DNA of 64,000 nt, taken from positions 1 through 64,000 of the forward strand of contig JADPXZ010000008.1 of the NCBI GenBank assembly GCA_019009955.1. The letters run 5' to 3'. Shown piece after piece: positions 32,811 through 42,249 of this stretch. The notes beneath the pieces are model-generated. The model had not been told where the DNA came from. It saw only the letters and a list, made by a program, of their open reading frames with translations, and ran no database searches. A program made the position numbers and the translations under genes. Positions within the stretch are counted from its first letter, which is position 1. Each line of letters begins with the position of its first letter. The DNA is from Riptortus pedestris. Taxonomy: Eukaryota > Arthropoda > Insecta > Hemiptera > Alydidae.

Positions 32811-33239
32811 TTATATTTTTTTAACTAAGAATAGCTTTAGTGTTCTGCCAGGTCCTTCTTCGATCACCTGTTCGATTTCTGCTAGAACGTCTGGAGTCAA
32901 CGATTTGCGGCGCGTCCCTCCTCTAATTATATCGATTAGTTGGCTATTATTAATTTTATACTTTTTTAAAATGGATTTGGCTGTTCCCAACTTCAAACCC
33001 GATATTCGGGCAGCGTCCTTCACATCATGTCCATCCTCATACAAATTTATAAACATTGTTTTTTGTTCTTTGGAATTTTTGTTGTAATTACCTCGACGTT
33101 GTCTTCTAAAATGTGGGAGATCTGGCGCAGAATCAACATTGTCATCAGTATCACTGGAACTTACTATTGTGCGATTAGTTCTTCGGTTGAGAACAGTAGG
33201 ACGAAATTCTTCGTCAGAAGAATCACCTGAACCACTCAT
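32811..33239 (-). pseudogene. Tc1/mariner transposase, N-terminal DNA-binding half
   Basis: Starts at ATG (33239): an acidic Ser-rich leader (MSGSGDSSDEEFRPT), a basic RRQRRGNYNKN stretch, then a helix-turn-helix (FINLYEDGHDVKDAARISGL, KLGTAKSILKKYK) and a second DNA-binding part after GGTRRKSLT. It ends at a TAA within an A-run where the catalytic half continues in the -1 frame. Relatives usually have some 20 more residues between IEEGPGRTLKLFLVKKI and the LRTLRITLKKAYKE segment, so a small deletion with frameshift is likely. Confidence 0.88.
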
Positions 33240-33475
33240 TATAATTGTAATATACTATATTATAGTGGCCTCCTTTGCGAAAATTCTGGTTTAATGAGAA
33301 GGACTGAATTATTAAATCCCTCTTCAATCTAAAGCAAAACATAATAACAACAAGGACAGAAGAATTATACTCTTATTTACAGTTTTAATTGATTTGGAAT
33401 TAGCAAGAATAGATGTCTAACATGTTTACTTAAATGTTTACCCATTAAAGAATAAGATCTAATCGAATTAAGCTT

Positions 33476-33602
33476 TTGTCGAATTTGAAATGGAAAAAGT
33501 TCAATTTGATTTGGAAAAAGTTCAATTTGATGGGGAAAAAGTCTAATTTGGTTTGGAAATAGCCCAAATTGATTGGAAAAAGTTTAAATAGACCTGGAAA
33601 AG

Positions 33603-33603
<1 letters not shown>
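33476..33603 (-). repeat. Right TIR with tandem subunits
   Basis: Inverted counterpart of 31643-31797. It has five units of about 21 bp (GGAAAAAGTTCAATTTGATT type), more regular than the left side. Confidence 0.85.
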
Positions 33604-33663
<60 letters not shown>

Positions 33664-33888
33664 CAGTTTTGAGTGAACCTCATTTTCGTCATCTCTTGGA
33701 TAGGGTTGATGGACATTTGTGAAAATGTTTCGAAAATCGCGACATGAGTACGACCTCAATAGCTGAAATATGTTAAAATACCGATAAATATAATTTAATT
33801 ATAGTAATTCATCTCAAATATTGTTTATTGTATTGACTTCTATAGATGAGAATATTATTATAGAAATATAATGACGTTAACTACGTCA

Positions 33889-34105
33889 ACAAAATACCAG
33901 AGAAAATGTGGACACAAAATTGGATAAAACTCTAAATTTCAGGTAAACATCTCTGCATTTCAATACTCATAAATATTATTGTATCTGCGCTTTGTGCATA
34001 CATTACTGAAAATGTAAGGCCATTTATGACTGGTTCATGTAATGCGTTCTCAGATTCATGATGGTGAAATAAAATTGTTAGTTAGAAAGGAATGAATGTC
34101 CTCTT
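33889..34105 (+). repeat. Dispersed repeat Y, diverged copy
   Basis: Shares AATTGGATAAAACTCTA, CAATACTCATAAATATTATT and TGGTTCATGTAATG with 18019-18230. It lies about 120 bp downstream of a HINE-like 3' end, not directly against it. Confidence 0.65.
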
Positions 34106-34740
34106 ACACCTTGATACACACTTAATTAGCAAATTGCAGATTTATTTGTCTTTCTCGTTCATAGACATACCTACAATGAATAAACCATGAGAATATAATT
34201 ATATTAGACATTCAGAGGAGATAAGCAAAATTCACTACTTAATACTCAAGGGACGATAAGGCTTCCGAGATTCCCAATTATTTTGAAGGAGACCTCCCAA
34301 CCTATTCCAATGAATATCAAGTGAAACTCAACTAATCTATAATAGATATGCATTTCGCTTTTCAAAGATAAAATTTTTCAAGACCATTTCTGATCCGTAT
34401 GAAATATTCCTTCGGAAAACGAAGTCAATTTTAAATGGAAAAGGAATATCAATAAGCATTTAGAACGCAATTAAAATTCTATTAGCGTGTTGACTCCTCC
34501 CTTTGAATTGGATGGCACTCTCGAGATGGTTACGAGCCCATGAAGGAATCGAATTCAACGACTAACAGTATAATTAAGTGGGAGCCCTATGGTAGTTAGT
34601 GGAACAGTTTGAGCTTGAAAATTTAATTGGAATATTGTATTCTCGGATCGAAAAGGGCCTGGCTTAAAACCCAAACATATTAAGCTAATAGATTAGTCTG
34701 AAAGACTTTTTATGCATTGATAAAGCTAGTGATATGCATT
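34106..34740. other. Spacer, no gene seen
   Basis: No ORF, RNA gene or repeat recognised. Confidence 0.45.
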
Positions 34741-34870
34741 TCTAGCATATCTCCCTCGAAGGAAATCAGCTATGTGGTTGTACACGTGGCCCAATTTTCG
34801 AAGAATTTATGTTTTATCCATCGATCATACCCAGGAGACGAAAATGAGATCCGATGAAAACTTATATATA
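34741..34870 (-). mobile_element. HINE-like 3' end fragment
   Basis: Reverse 3' segment: CATATCTCCCTCGAAGGAAA, GCTATGTGGTTGTAC, CATCGATCATACCCAGGAGA, ending at a short TATATA. The following 250 bp (to 35125) is GC-rich unique sequence without a recognised feature. Confidence 0.65.
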
Positions 34871-35125
34871 GAAAGTGAGTGATCAGCTCGACATACAACC
34901 CCGTTATCCAAGGAGGACGTGGATAATGTCTCCAGTAGACTGATGGGCCCCACTGTATCCGGAGTCTGTTCACACTGTCAGCCTCCCTGTGGATGAGACC
35001 TAGGAGAATCATAATCTTCAGTTATCCCGAAGGGATGTCAGAAGTATATACTCAATAGATTCCCTCAGATCCACACGCTCAGCGACACTACCGCGCTCTG
35101 GCAGCGAATTCTTCAACTAAAAAAG

Positions 35126-35900
35126 TCCGTCACGCAGGGGCTGCGTAAACTAAGCAGATTTCCCACGTGAAGTTTTACAATAGAGAAATCTGCCTAATAA
35201 CAACTGTAGTAGTAAGAAACCTCTAAACCTAAAACATTATTTAGGGCGTAATAACCCAGAAGTTACTAGCCCCAAAAAAACAGTTAACCTAACCTCTAAA
35301 CCTATTCACGAGGGACGAGTAGTTATGGAAACGGCCGCCAGAGCCGAACATAGCCTACTGGTGATCACACGCAGATTACAAATGCCAATATCTCGGTTAA
35401 TATTCAAGATAGAGAATAAATGCATATAACAATATTTATAGTAAATTTAATTTGCAATAAGATTGGTTCTATACAATTTTTCGATCCGATGCATAATAAC
35501 GGAGATATTTCGAATTTTTGAAAATCCCTCCTCCCACTAGTCCGATTTCAGCCGTTAACGAACTTGATCTTCCTTTTTACATAAAACGATTAAATACCGA
35601 GTTTGGTGACGATTAAACAAAAATTGCGACCGCTAGAGTGTTAACAGATATATATATATATATATACTAGCTCAGAATATATATTTATAGATTTAATTAT
35701 ATAAATATAAACATACTTTTGAATTTTTTTTTCCCCGGTGAGGTACCTGATATTTTTATATATATATAGATATAGTTTTGAACGGACCTCATTTTCGTAA
35801 TCTCCTGGGTAGGATCGATGGACATTTGAAGAAATTTTTCGAAAATCGCGTCATGAGTACGACCTCAATAGCTGATTTCCCTTAGGGGAAATCTGCTAAT
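35126..35900 (+). mobile_element. HINE-like element, complete, upstream of the tRNA gene
   Basis: TCCGTCACGCAGGGGCTGCG to TTTCCCTTAGGGGAAATCTG, CTAA. The 5' hairpin arms GCAGATTTCCC and GAGAAATCTGC are well preserved (35155-35195). A 60-bp extra stretch near 35230-35295 is bounded by repeats of CCTCTAAACCT. The TA slot contains a scrap of family R head and GGTGAGGTACCTGA. Confidence 0.85.
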
Positions 35901-35947
35901 AGCAGTCATCAGTATTAGACTATGTTTTGTTATATCTTTCTGACGGG

Positions 35948-36027
35948 GGTAGCGTGGCCGAGTGGTCTAAGGCGCTGGTTTTAGGCACCAGTCCGAAAGG
36001 GCGTGGGTTCGAATCCCACCGCTATCA
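35948..36027 (+). tRNA. tRNA-Leu (anticodon UAG)
   Basis: 80 nt and intronless. Acceptor stem GGTAGCG/CGCTATC with discriminator A; D arm GGCCGAGTGGTCTAAGGC; anticodon stem CTGGT/ACCAG with loop TTTAGGC, giving anticodon TAG (reads CUA); a long variable arm TCCGAAAGGGC as in class II tRNAs; T arm GTGGG-TTCGAAT-CCCAC. The internal A box (TGGCCGAGTGG) and B box (GGTTCGAATCC) are intact. It decodes leucine in the cytosol and is transcribed by RNA polymerase III from those boxes. It is 48 bp from a HINE-like 3' end and looks fully functional. Confidence 0.96.
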
Positions 36028-36032
36028 GAAAC

Positions 36033-36041
36033 TTTTTTTTT
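36033..36041 (+). terminator. RNA polymerase III T-run terminator
   Basis: Nine T residues, five bases after the tRNA 3' end, the usual Pol III stop signal. Confidence 0.9.
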
Positions 36042-36109
36042 CTATATTTAATGTTAGGTTTCGTTTTTAGCAAAAAGAAGGTTATTGAGATAACTGGAGA
36101 AAGTTATTA

Positions 36110-36230
36110 TGACGATTATTGAGGTCGTACTCATGATGTGATATTCGAAAAGTTTCCTCAAATATCCAACGATCCTATCCAAGAGATGACGAATATGAGG
36201 TCCGTTCAAAATTATATAGGTGTGTGTGTG

Positions 36231-36304
<74 letters not shown>

Positions 36305-36590
36305 TTAACGGTCTATCGGTCGCAATGTTCATTTGACGATTCATGTAAAACTGAAGTTTGTTGATGGCAGAAATCGAACCTGTGGGAGGAGGGAATTTGA
36401 AAATAGTTCCATTATTATAAGTCGGATCGAAATATTTTATAAAATAAATCTTATAGAAAATTTAATTTCCTATAAACATTTCTATATGCAGTTTTTTACT
36501 ATTTTCAATAATAGCCAAGATATTATTGTGTGATATTTTGTTGTTCTGCAAATTTTCAATGGAAATGCGTCCATCTTCGTCAGGCAATTA
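36110..36590 (-). mobile_element. HINE-like element, reverse, ends degraded
   Basis: GATTATTGAGGTCGTACTCA (3' segment without its palindrome), TG/TA microsatellite, CAGTTAACGGTCTATCGGTC, body with GTCGGATCGAAATATTT, fading near TTGTTCTGCAAATTTTC. The 5' end is not recognisable. Confidence 0.7.
36217..36300. repeat. (TG)n(TA)n microsatellite
   Basis: A short TG run, then about 33 TA units inside the reverse HINE-like copy next to the tRNA gene. Confidence 0.95.
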
Positions 36591-36619
36591 ATTTAAATTA
36601 ATTTGAATAGCTACTTCAA

Positions 36620-37036
36620 TCATATGGTTTGGGTTTTATTTAATATGGTTTTCCATGTCTCAGAGAGAGTGACACCGTCCACGCCGTTTATCGTATTCGT
36701 TCTCTTGTTAATTTCTATAGCCTCTAGGACTAATCTTTTACCGAGATGATCCTCTCTGTGTAAAACTTTGGTCTCATCGAATTTAATTTGGTGAGAACAA
36801 ATACTGGCGTGCCTGGCTATGGCGGATGTCTTTGTTCTCTGGTGTTTCAGATCAGCCATGTGTTGGCTGACTCTTGTCGCAGTCTTTTTTCCAGTCTGTC
36901 CCACGTAAACTTTACCGCAATCACATGGTATCATGTAAACACCACTATCTTGTAAAATTTGGCTGTCTTTTGGACTTCTTAAATAATCACTGACTATTTT
37001 GTGGGGTTTAAATACTGTCCGTAAATTACGGTAATA
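36620..37036 (-). pseudogene. Penelope-like element, GIY-YIG endonuclease domain
   Basis: Minus-strand frame from about 37036: NLRTVFKPHKIVSDYLRSPK, DSQILQDSGVYMIPCDCGKV, YVGQTGKKTATRVSQHMADL, KHQRTKTSAIARHASICSHQ, IKFDETKVLHREDHLGKRLV, then LEAIEINKR. GVYMIPC...VYVGQTG is the GIY-YIG pair with the CxCxK linker typical of Penelope-like retroelements, and Arg and Glu of the nuclease core follow (TATRVSQH, LEAIEI). The frame is open to its stop at 36620, but the RT domain is missing: a stop lies just upstream of the first residue given. A 5'-truncated copy, otherwise well preserved. Confidence 0.88.
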
Positions 37037-37339
37037 TTATATGATAATAGTTGTAACATTATTTAGTACCAGTTGTTACATAATATAATAGCTGTAATAT
37101 AATAGTCATAAAATAGTAAGAATCAGTAAACGATAATAAAACATAGACATAGCTGATATACAAACATATAAGGTCGTGACCATGCTGGATGTAAACCTTA
37201 AGGAAGGCTGCAACCAGTTAGCTTTGTACAATATCAAATGTACCTTCACATTTAAGTCATTCTAGTCTTGGTAAGTACAAACGACATAAACGCCGCACTG
37301 TAACACTGTATTTAAATAACAATGTGCAACATATATATA
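37037..37339. other. Spacer, no gene seen
   Basis: AT-rich, with TAATATAATAG repeats near 37050-37110. It may belong to the neighbouring Penelope-like element but carries no coding motif. Confidence 0.4.
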
Positions 37340-37742
37340 ATGTAGCACCTGTTTACAGTCCTGAAAAAGAGAAAATAAAATTCTCGAAATATTGGCCTAG
37401 TCTAAAACTTCTTGCTTCAACAGTGACCACAAGCCTCAACAAACAACCACACCAAATTCAATAATAACCTGGTCGAAAACATCTATACGATTATATATAT
37501 ATACATATATATGTGGTGTGTTGTTCTTTTCGGAGTTTTGGTCAATGTTGGTGAAATGAATCTTAGTTTATGCCGATATTTCGAGAATCTTTATTTTCTC
37601 TTCCTCAGGGCTGTAAAAATTACATGTACTACATTATAATATTGCACATTGTTGTTATACATTATCATTTCACCAACATTGACCAAAACTTCGAAAAGAA
37701 CAACACACCACATATAAATACAACCTGGTCGAAAACATCAGC

Positions 37743-37773
<31 letters not shown>

Positions 37774-37780
37774 GGGTGTG
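37340..37780. mobile_element. Penelope-like terminal units in inverted arrangement
   Basis: Forward: TCCTGAAAAAGAGAAAATAA, TTCTCGAAATATTGG and AACCTGGTCGAAAACATCTA. Then an inverted pair with 45-bp arms, TGTGGTGTGTTGTTCTTTTC inward at 37511-37555 and its complement at 37668-37712, and again AACCTGGTCGAAAACATCAG, then (TA)n. On the minus strand CCTGAGGAAGAGAAAATAAA, then GATTCTCGAAATATCGGC resembles a hammerhead core. Penelope-like elements have terminal pseudo-LTRs that can be inverted. Confidence 0.55.
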
Positions 37781-38384
37781 TGTATAAATAATGAGAATTT
37801 TATTTATTCATTTCAGACTGTGTAAATAGCTTTAAATTATATTATAAGCTCATGCCCAATCTAAATTTAATGGAAGCGACGATGGGAGTGTATTTATTTA
37901 GTAATATGGGCAATATCCGGTGTGAGACCCAACTCTAATACTATACCAACATATGATATGACTGTAATTATTTCTGCGTTTGGTTTTAATTATCGCTACA
38001 CAAAACCCTACATCGCATCGGCAATCTAAATAAAAATGACAGGATTTCATTGTATGCTGTAATTACTGAAATTATATATTCGGTTTCATTCAACTGGAGT
38101 GAGGTGAAATTAACCCTTAAAACAGCAGTAATGGCTGGATATTTCATAGTTTCCTTCAATAGTCCAGAACCTCTCAGGTTTTATACCCGTTACAGTTTGT
38201 ACGTATCTACATGCATATATATTTTCATTTTTTACTTATTTCCTTCCTGGGTAACCCTTAAGGAAGAGATTTTATTTCCCACATGACCTTAACATCCTTT
38301 TTAAATGGTACATGTTTTATATTAACAAATGTTTTCTTTTTAATATGAATTACAAAAATACAATGAAGAATTACGTATACAAAA
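37781..38384. other. Spacer, no gene seen
   Basis: A 78-codon frame at 38050-38286 has a hydrophobic C-terminal part but no motif, start context or neighbour to support it. Confidence 0.45.
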
Positions 38385-38582
38385 AACATATGGCTTTTTT
38401 ATTAATTTTCTAACTTAGTAATGTAATGAATCTCAGATTGCATCATAAATGGCCTTATATTTTATATTTTGAATAATGCCAGCTCATTAAGATTATTATT
38501 TATGAGTACTTAAATGTCTAGTTTTTACATGTAAAATAGAGTTTTATCCAATTTGGACTTAAGTCACCATATGCTCTAGCAT
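38385..38582 (-). repeat. Dispersed repeat Y, reverse copy
   Basis: Reverse complement of much of 18019-18230. It abuts the 3' end of the HINE-like copy at 38583 exactly as the first copy does at 18017, so the junction itself appears duplicated. Confidence 0.75.
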
Positions 38583-39099
38583 TTTAGCAGATTTCCCTTG
38601 AGGGAATTTCTTCAAATGTCCATCGATCTGACCCAGGTGATGACGAAAATGAGGCCCGACTATATAAATAAATATTTGTATGTTAACGCTCTAGCGGTCG
38701 CGATTTTTTTTAGCGTTACCCAACTAGATATTTAATCGTGTTATGTAAAACTAAATATCAAGGTTATTAATGGCTGAAATCCGAAAAGAAGGAGAAGGTG
38801 AGTTTAGAGTGGGAATTTCGTAAACTCTTAATATCTCCGTTATTATGCGTCGGATCGAAAAATTGTATAGAACCAATCTTATTGCAAATGTAATGTTGTA
38901 TGTAATTTCACTATCTTCATTATTAACCGAGATATTTGCTCTCATGTCATATTAACAATAAGCTGTTATATTATGAAGCACATTATTTGAAACCTGAATA
39001 CCAAATATTCTTCTCATTGAACTTTTACTTTTTAAGGTCAATGTAAATACGTGACGCACTTGGAAAACTGCTTAGTTAACGCAGCCCCTGCGTGACGGA
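38583..39099 (-). mobile_element. HINE-like element, complete short copy
   Basis: TTTTAGCAGATTTCCCTTGA at the 3' end (second palindrome arm mostly lost) to GCAGCCCCTGCGTGACGGA. A tiny microsatellite of about 20 bp. It sits against a truncated LINE ORF at its 5' side. Confidence 0.85.
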
Positions 39100-39105
39100 T
39101 TTTTT

Positions 39106-39420
39106 TTTAGCATACTTTTTAAATGGTTTATTCCACTTATGAAATAGAAATTTTTGCTCAAAAGGCCCATTTCTGTTAGACTCTTTACTTTTTTTACGGT
39201 ATTTCTTTTTTCGGTTAGTAGACTTCAGGCAAGTGTCTGTCTGTTCTGTAGTAATGTCACAGTAAAAATATGGTTGATCTGTTAGGCCAAAAAGATTAAA
39301 ATAAGAGTTTATTTCTCTATGACCTGTTAACAGATGTGTCAAATAATAGTCTGTTGATGTTTGTTCTAAATACTTTTTAATATGTGGAAATGTTGTAATT
39401 TCATGGTCAAATGTTGCCAT
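39106..39420 (-). pseudogene. Non-LTR retrotransposon C-terminal fragment
   Basis: From an ATG at 39420: ITTFPHIKKYLEQTSTDYYL, THLLTGHREINSYFNLFGL, TDQPYFYCDITTEQTDTCL, then a lysine-rich region. LLTGHxxINSYFxxFxLTDxPxCxC is the familiar C-terminal part of Jockey/I-superfamily ORF2. The usual HLLxxC zinc-finger tail is degraded. The reading frame runs into a HINE-like terminus, which supplies the last few codons, so the true end has been lost. Confidence 0.7.
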
Positions 39421-39469
39421 TTATTAATTACGTCAGATAGTAATCGTGTTTTCAAGTGTGGTTTTATCC

Positions 39470-39625
39470 CCCCATATGTAACCGTTTCATCCAATGCTTG
39501 TATACCCCTACTTCAATTCATCGGAATTTTACTTATAAAAAGAGAATATATGGTGAGATGAGATCACCATTGTTTCATCCAGCTCGATGGAAATCTACTT
39601 AATTTGCGCAGCCCGAGAGCTTTTT
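39470..39625 (-). mobile_element. HINE-like 5' end fragment
   Basis: Reverse: CTTATAAAAAGAGAATATATGG, TGAGATGAGATCACC, GGAAATCTACTTAATTTGCG, CAGCCCGAGAGC. It belongs to the subfamily whose 5' region has GAGATGA. Confidence 0.6.
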
Positions 39626-39666
39626 TATCATTTTTAATGACACATTGGTCAGTCCTTTACCATGAT

Positions 39667-40165
39667 ATTAGCAGATTTCCCTCAAGGGAAATCACCTATT
39701 GAGGTCGTACTCATGAGGGGTTTTTCGAAACATTTCTTCAAATGTCTATCAATCCCACCCAGGAGATGACGAAAATGAAGTCAGTTCAAAATTATATATA
39801 AACTCGATATTTAATCGTTTTATGCAAAAAGAATGGTCAAATTCGTTAATGGCTGAAATCGGACCAGTGGGAGAGAGGGGGTTATAAGAGGGGGGGGGGT
39901 TCAATATATCTCCGTAACTTTGCATGGGATTGAAAAAGTGTATAGAGCCAATCTTATTGTAAATTAGATTTACTGTAAATAATGTTATATACATTTGTTC
40001 TCTATCTTGAATATTCACCGAGATATCTGCATTTTTATTAAGCGTGTGCGGATAACGGACGAGATGAGATCGGTTCTATTCGTAAGTTTCCGCCAAAACC
40101 TAGTTCCATTTCCGTAACTGTTCGGTTCTCGTGAAATTGGTTTAGAGAATTGAAGCTTCTATTTT
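39667..40165 (-). mobile_element. HINE-like element, 5' end missing
   Basis: TTAGCAGATTTCCCTCAAGG, complete 3' segment, almost no microsatellite, body with a G-rich tract (39888-39899), and the GTAACTGTTCGGTTCTCG block. It stops at about 40145 and continues into a scrap of the long subfamily (CAAATACGTTCTGTTGATA). Confidence 0.75.
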
Positions 40166-40818
40166 GTAGGATATATACAAATACGTTCTGTTGATATCCC
40201 CCGCCTCCTTTAGTTCCTGGACTATTTTAAATGATTAGCTCCAACCACGTCGCCGCAAGAAGTGGGCGCAACGTCGGGTGTGTGCTTGCAACTCGAGGTG
40301 AATTGTCCTGGGGAGTTGACGAATTTGAACAGCAAACTTGAAGAGTTTGATTTCGCTCCAGTATTATTTACTGATCATTGAACCGAAAAGCAAGATGTTT
40401 GCGAAAGCAATGAAGCCTACATTGAGGCATATTGGGGCGGTTCCTAGGACGAGCGGTAATGAAAGGAGAGAGGCAGGGCTCACGGATAACATTTTCGAAG
40501 AAACAGTAAAAAGGCGAGTGAGGGAGAGCCCATTACCGTGGGAAACTCACATTCCCTCAAAGGCTTCGGAGATTTCTTTTCGAAATTTGACTTTTGATCT
40601 GATGCTTGAGAGGGCTAACTGGATTATCTCTTGAGCTTTGTTGGCAAATTCCTAAAGCATTCGAAGAAAGCTCCACGGTCAATCGAGTTTAGACCTCAAG
40701 AAAATCAATCTATACCGCATAACATCATTTCTTCTGTATAAAATGAAATTTATCTATTAACGTCTACTTCTTGGTATGCAATGGCTAATTGGGGTGGGTT
40801 ATCTAACACCCTTTTCTG
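40166..40818. other. Spacer with a SINE tail scrap, no gene seen
   Basis: About 40220-40640 is less AT-rich. A 98-codon frame (40338-40634) has no recognised motif. 40764-40815 resembles the reverse SINE tail (GGCTAATTGGGGTGGGTTAT). Confidence 0.45.
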
Positions 40819-40934
40819 CAGAATTCCCTTAAGGAAAATCAGCTAATAAGGTCGTAGTCATGACGCGATTTTCAAAACTTTTCTTCAAATGTCCATCAAT
40901 CCTACCCAGGAGATGACGAAAATGAGGTCCGTTC

Positions 40935-40986
<52 letters not shown>

Positions 40987-40988
<2 letters not shown>

Positions 40989-41520
40989 TACTTGTGTATT
41001 ATATCCACCACATTTTAGTTCCAATAGTTCCACGGTGCGCTACTGAAGTGCGACGCTAGCTCTCCCAGGCTAATGAGGTTATCTTTTGTTATAGTTGCGT
41101 TTGCTGTTTAGTGTTTCTTATTCGTTTAAAAATGCCTTTTTGGGGTTTGCCAACGAGTGAAGAAGACGCAGTTAAATATTTACAGGAGAGGAATATTTTG
41201 GATATCAGAAGAAAGTGTTCTAAATCGCATTATATGAAACTTAATAGTGGAAAAACTATTTTTTGGAAGTGTAATGTAAGAAAGTGTGGTGAGCAAGTCG
41301 GCGTAATGATTCAAGCATCACCTTGAATCATATTTGGGAGAGTTCATATAGCGACAGCACCATGCGAAAGGAAATGGTGACACATTTTAGTGCATTTTAA
41401 ATTCTATATCCACATATTTTCCTCCGAAATGTGAATAAAATGTTTTATTTTTAAAAATTGTGTTTTCTTTTATTTTGCATTATAATTCCTTAGAAGGTTA
41501 TAAGGTAAGTATAACCACCT
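40987..41520 (+). mobile_element. Internally deleted Merlin transposon
   Basis: Sits in the TA tract of a HINE-like element. Possible imperfect terminal repeats: TACTTGTGTATTATATCC at the left and, inverted, TACTTACCTTATAACC at the right. It holds the N- and C-terminal parts of a Merlin transposase with the catalytic middle removed. Target duplication cannot be judged in the simple repeat. Confidence 0.6.
41131..41439 (+). pseudogene. Merlin transposase, zinc ribbon fused to C-terminal tail
   Basis: N-terminal part: MPFWGLPTSEEDAVKYLQER, IRRKCSKSHYMKLNSGKTIF, WKCNVRKCGEQVG. The CxxxH...FWKCNVRKC zinc ribbon is typical of IS1595/Merlin transposases. After a junction near 41315 another frame reads HLESYLGEFI, stop, RQHHAKGNGDTF, stop, CILNSISTYFPPKCE, the usual C-terminal helix region (YxxEFxWRQ...F..IL..I...YPP). 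The DDE/N-type catalytic centre between them is gone, with two stops. Non-functional alone. Confidence 0.75.
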
Positions 41521-42249
41521 TTGCCTGCGAGGAGCGGGTTAGAGGAGTAGTAATAAAATAGTTTAAAAATCTAAATATCTCTGTTACTATAAGTCGGATC
41601 GAAACTTTGTATAGGACCAATCTTATTGCAAATTAAATGTACTATAAATATTGTTCTATACATATTTTCCGTATAATGAGCATTAACCGAGATATTTGGA
41701 TTTTATAGTTTTCCGCTTTCAGGAAACCTCCAATCCTACTCATGTTATATTAATAATAAGCAGTTATACCATGAAACACTTCATTACAAGGTTAAATACG
41801 AAATATTGTTTTCATTGAACTTTTACGTTGTGAGATATATGCGTTCTGTTATCCTGAGATATATGCGAATACGTTTTGTTGACCCCCCCCCCTTCTTTTA
41901 TTCTTGGATTATTAAAATTTAAGCAATTGAGATTAAAATTATTCTGATTCATTACAAATTACAGCATTAGCTATAGTAAATAGTTTTCAATAAAATTAAT
42001 GTGTTTTATTCAGATATATTTCATTAATGGTCTTTCTTTCCGGTATAGGATTCAGGTTGGCTAACCTTTTTGTTTACAATTCAGACGCTTTCCACTGTAG
42101 AGTTATTAACTTGTAACTGAATTTCTCATTACTCTTTGTATTTATTCTCTTAATATTTGCGGAGGTGTTAGGAGTATGTATATTTATCTATTGTAAACTT
42201 ATGCGTGAGATATCTGCTTAATTTAAGCAGCCCCTGAGTTTCGGACTTT

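Larger units (their letters stand above)
31643..33603 (-). mobile_element. Tc1/mariner-type transposon, nearly intact
   Basis: 1961 bp between TA dinucleotides, inserted in the TA microsatellite of a HINE-like element. The outer 60 bp of both ends match at all but one position (GCTTTTCCAGGTCTATTTAA inward). Each TIR is extended by tandem units of about 21 bp (CTTTTTCCAAATCAAATT). It contains one transposase gene on the minus strand, broken in two frames. Close end identity suggests recent insertion. Confidence 0.9.
31386..33770 (+). mobile_element. HINE-like 3' half carrying a hairpin and a Tc1/mariner element
   Basis: Starts within the body (TGATTTCAGTCATCAACAAA). A 38-bp-arm hairpin follows at 31421-31508. 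Then AAATACCGAGTTTTGTAACG reaches the TA tract, into which a 1961-bp Tc1/mariner element is inserted. The 3' segment resumes after (TA)n at 33664 (TTTTGAGTGAACCTCATT) and ends without a clear palindrome. Confidence 0.75.
40819..42246 (-). mobile_element. HINE-like element, long subfamily, with Merlin insert
   Basis: 3' segment 40819-40939, (TA)n 40940-40986, a Merlin-derived insert to about 41520, then body from GTCGGATCGAAACTTTG. The long 5' segment follows (TAAGCAATTGAGATTAAAAT, GGTTGGCTAACC), with the 5' end at GCAGCCCCTGAGTTTCGGA. Confidence 0.75.

Noticed and set aside
40338..40634. 98-codon plus frame in GC-richer sequence
   Set aside because: No recognisable domain. A true exon cannot be excluded, but nothing positive supports it.
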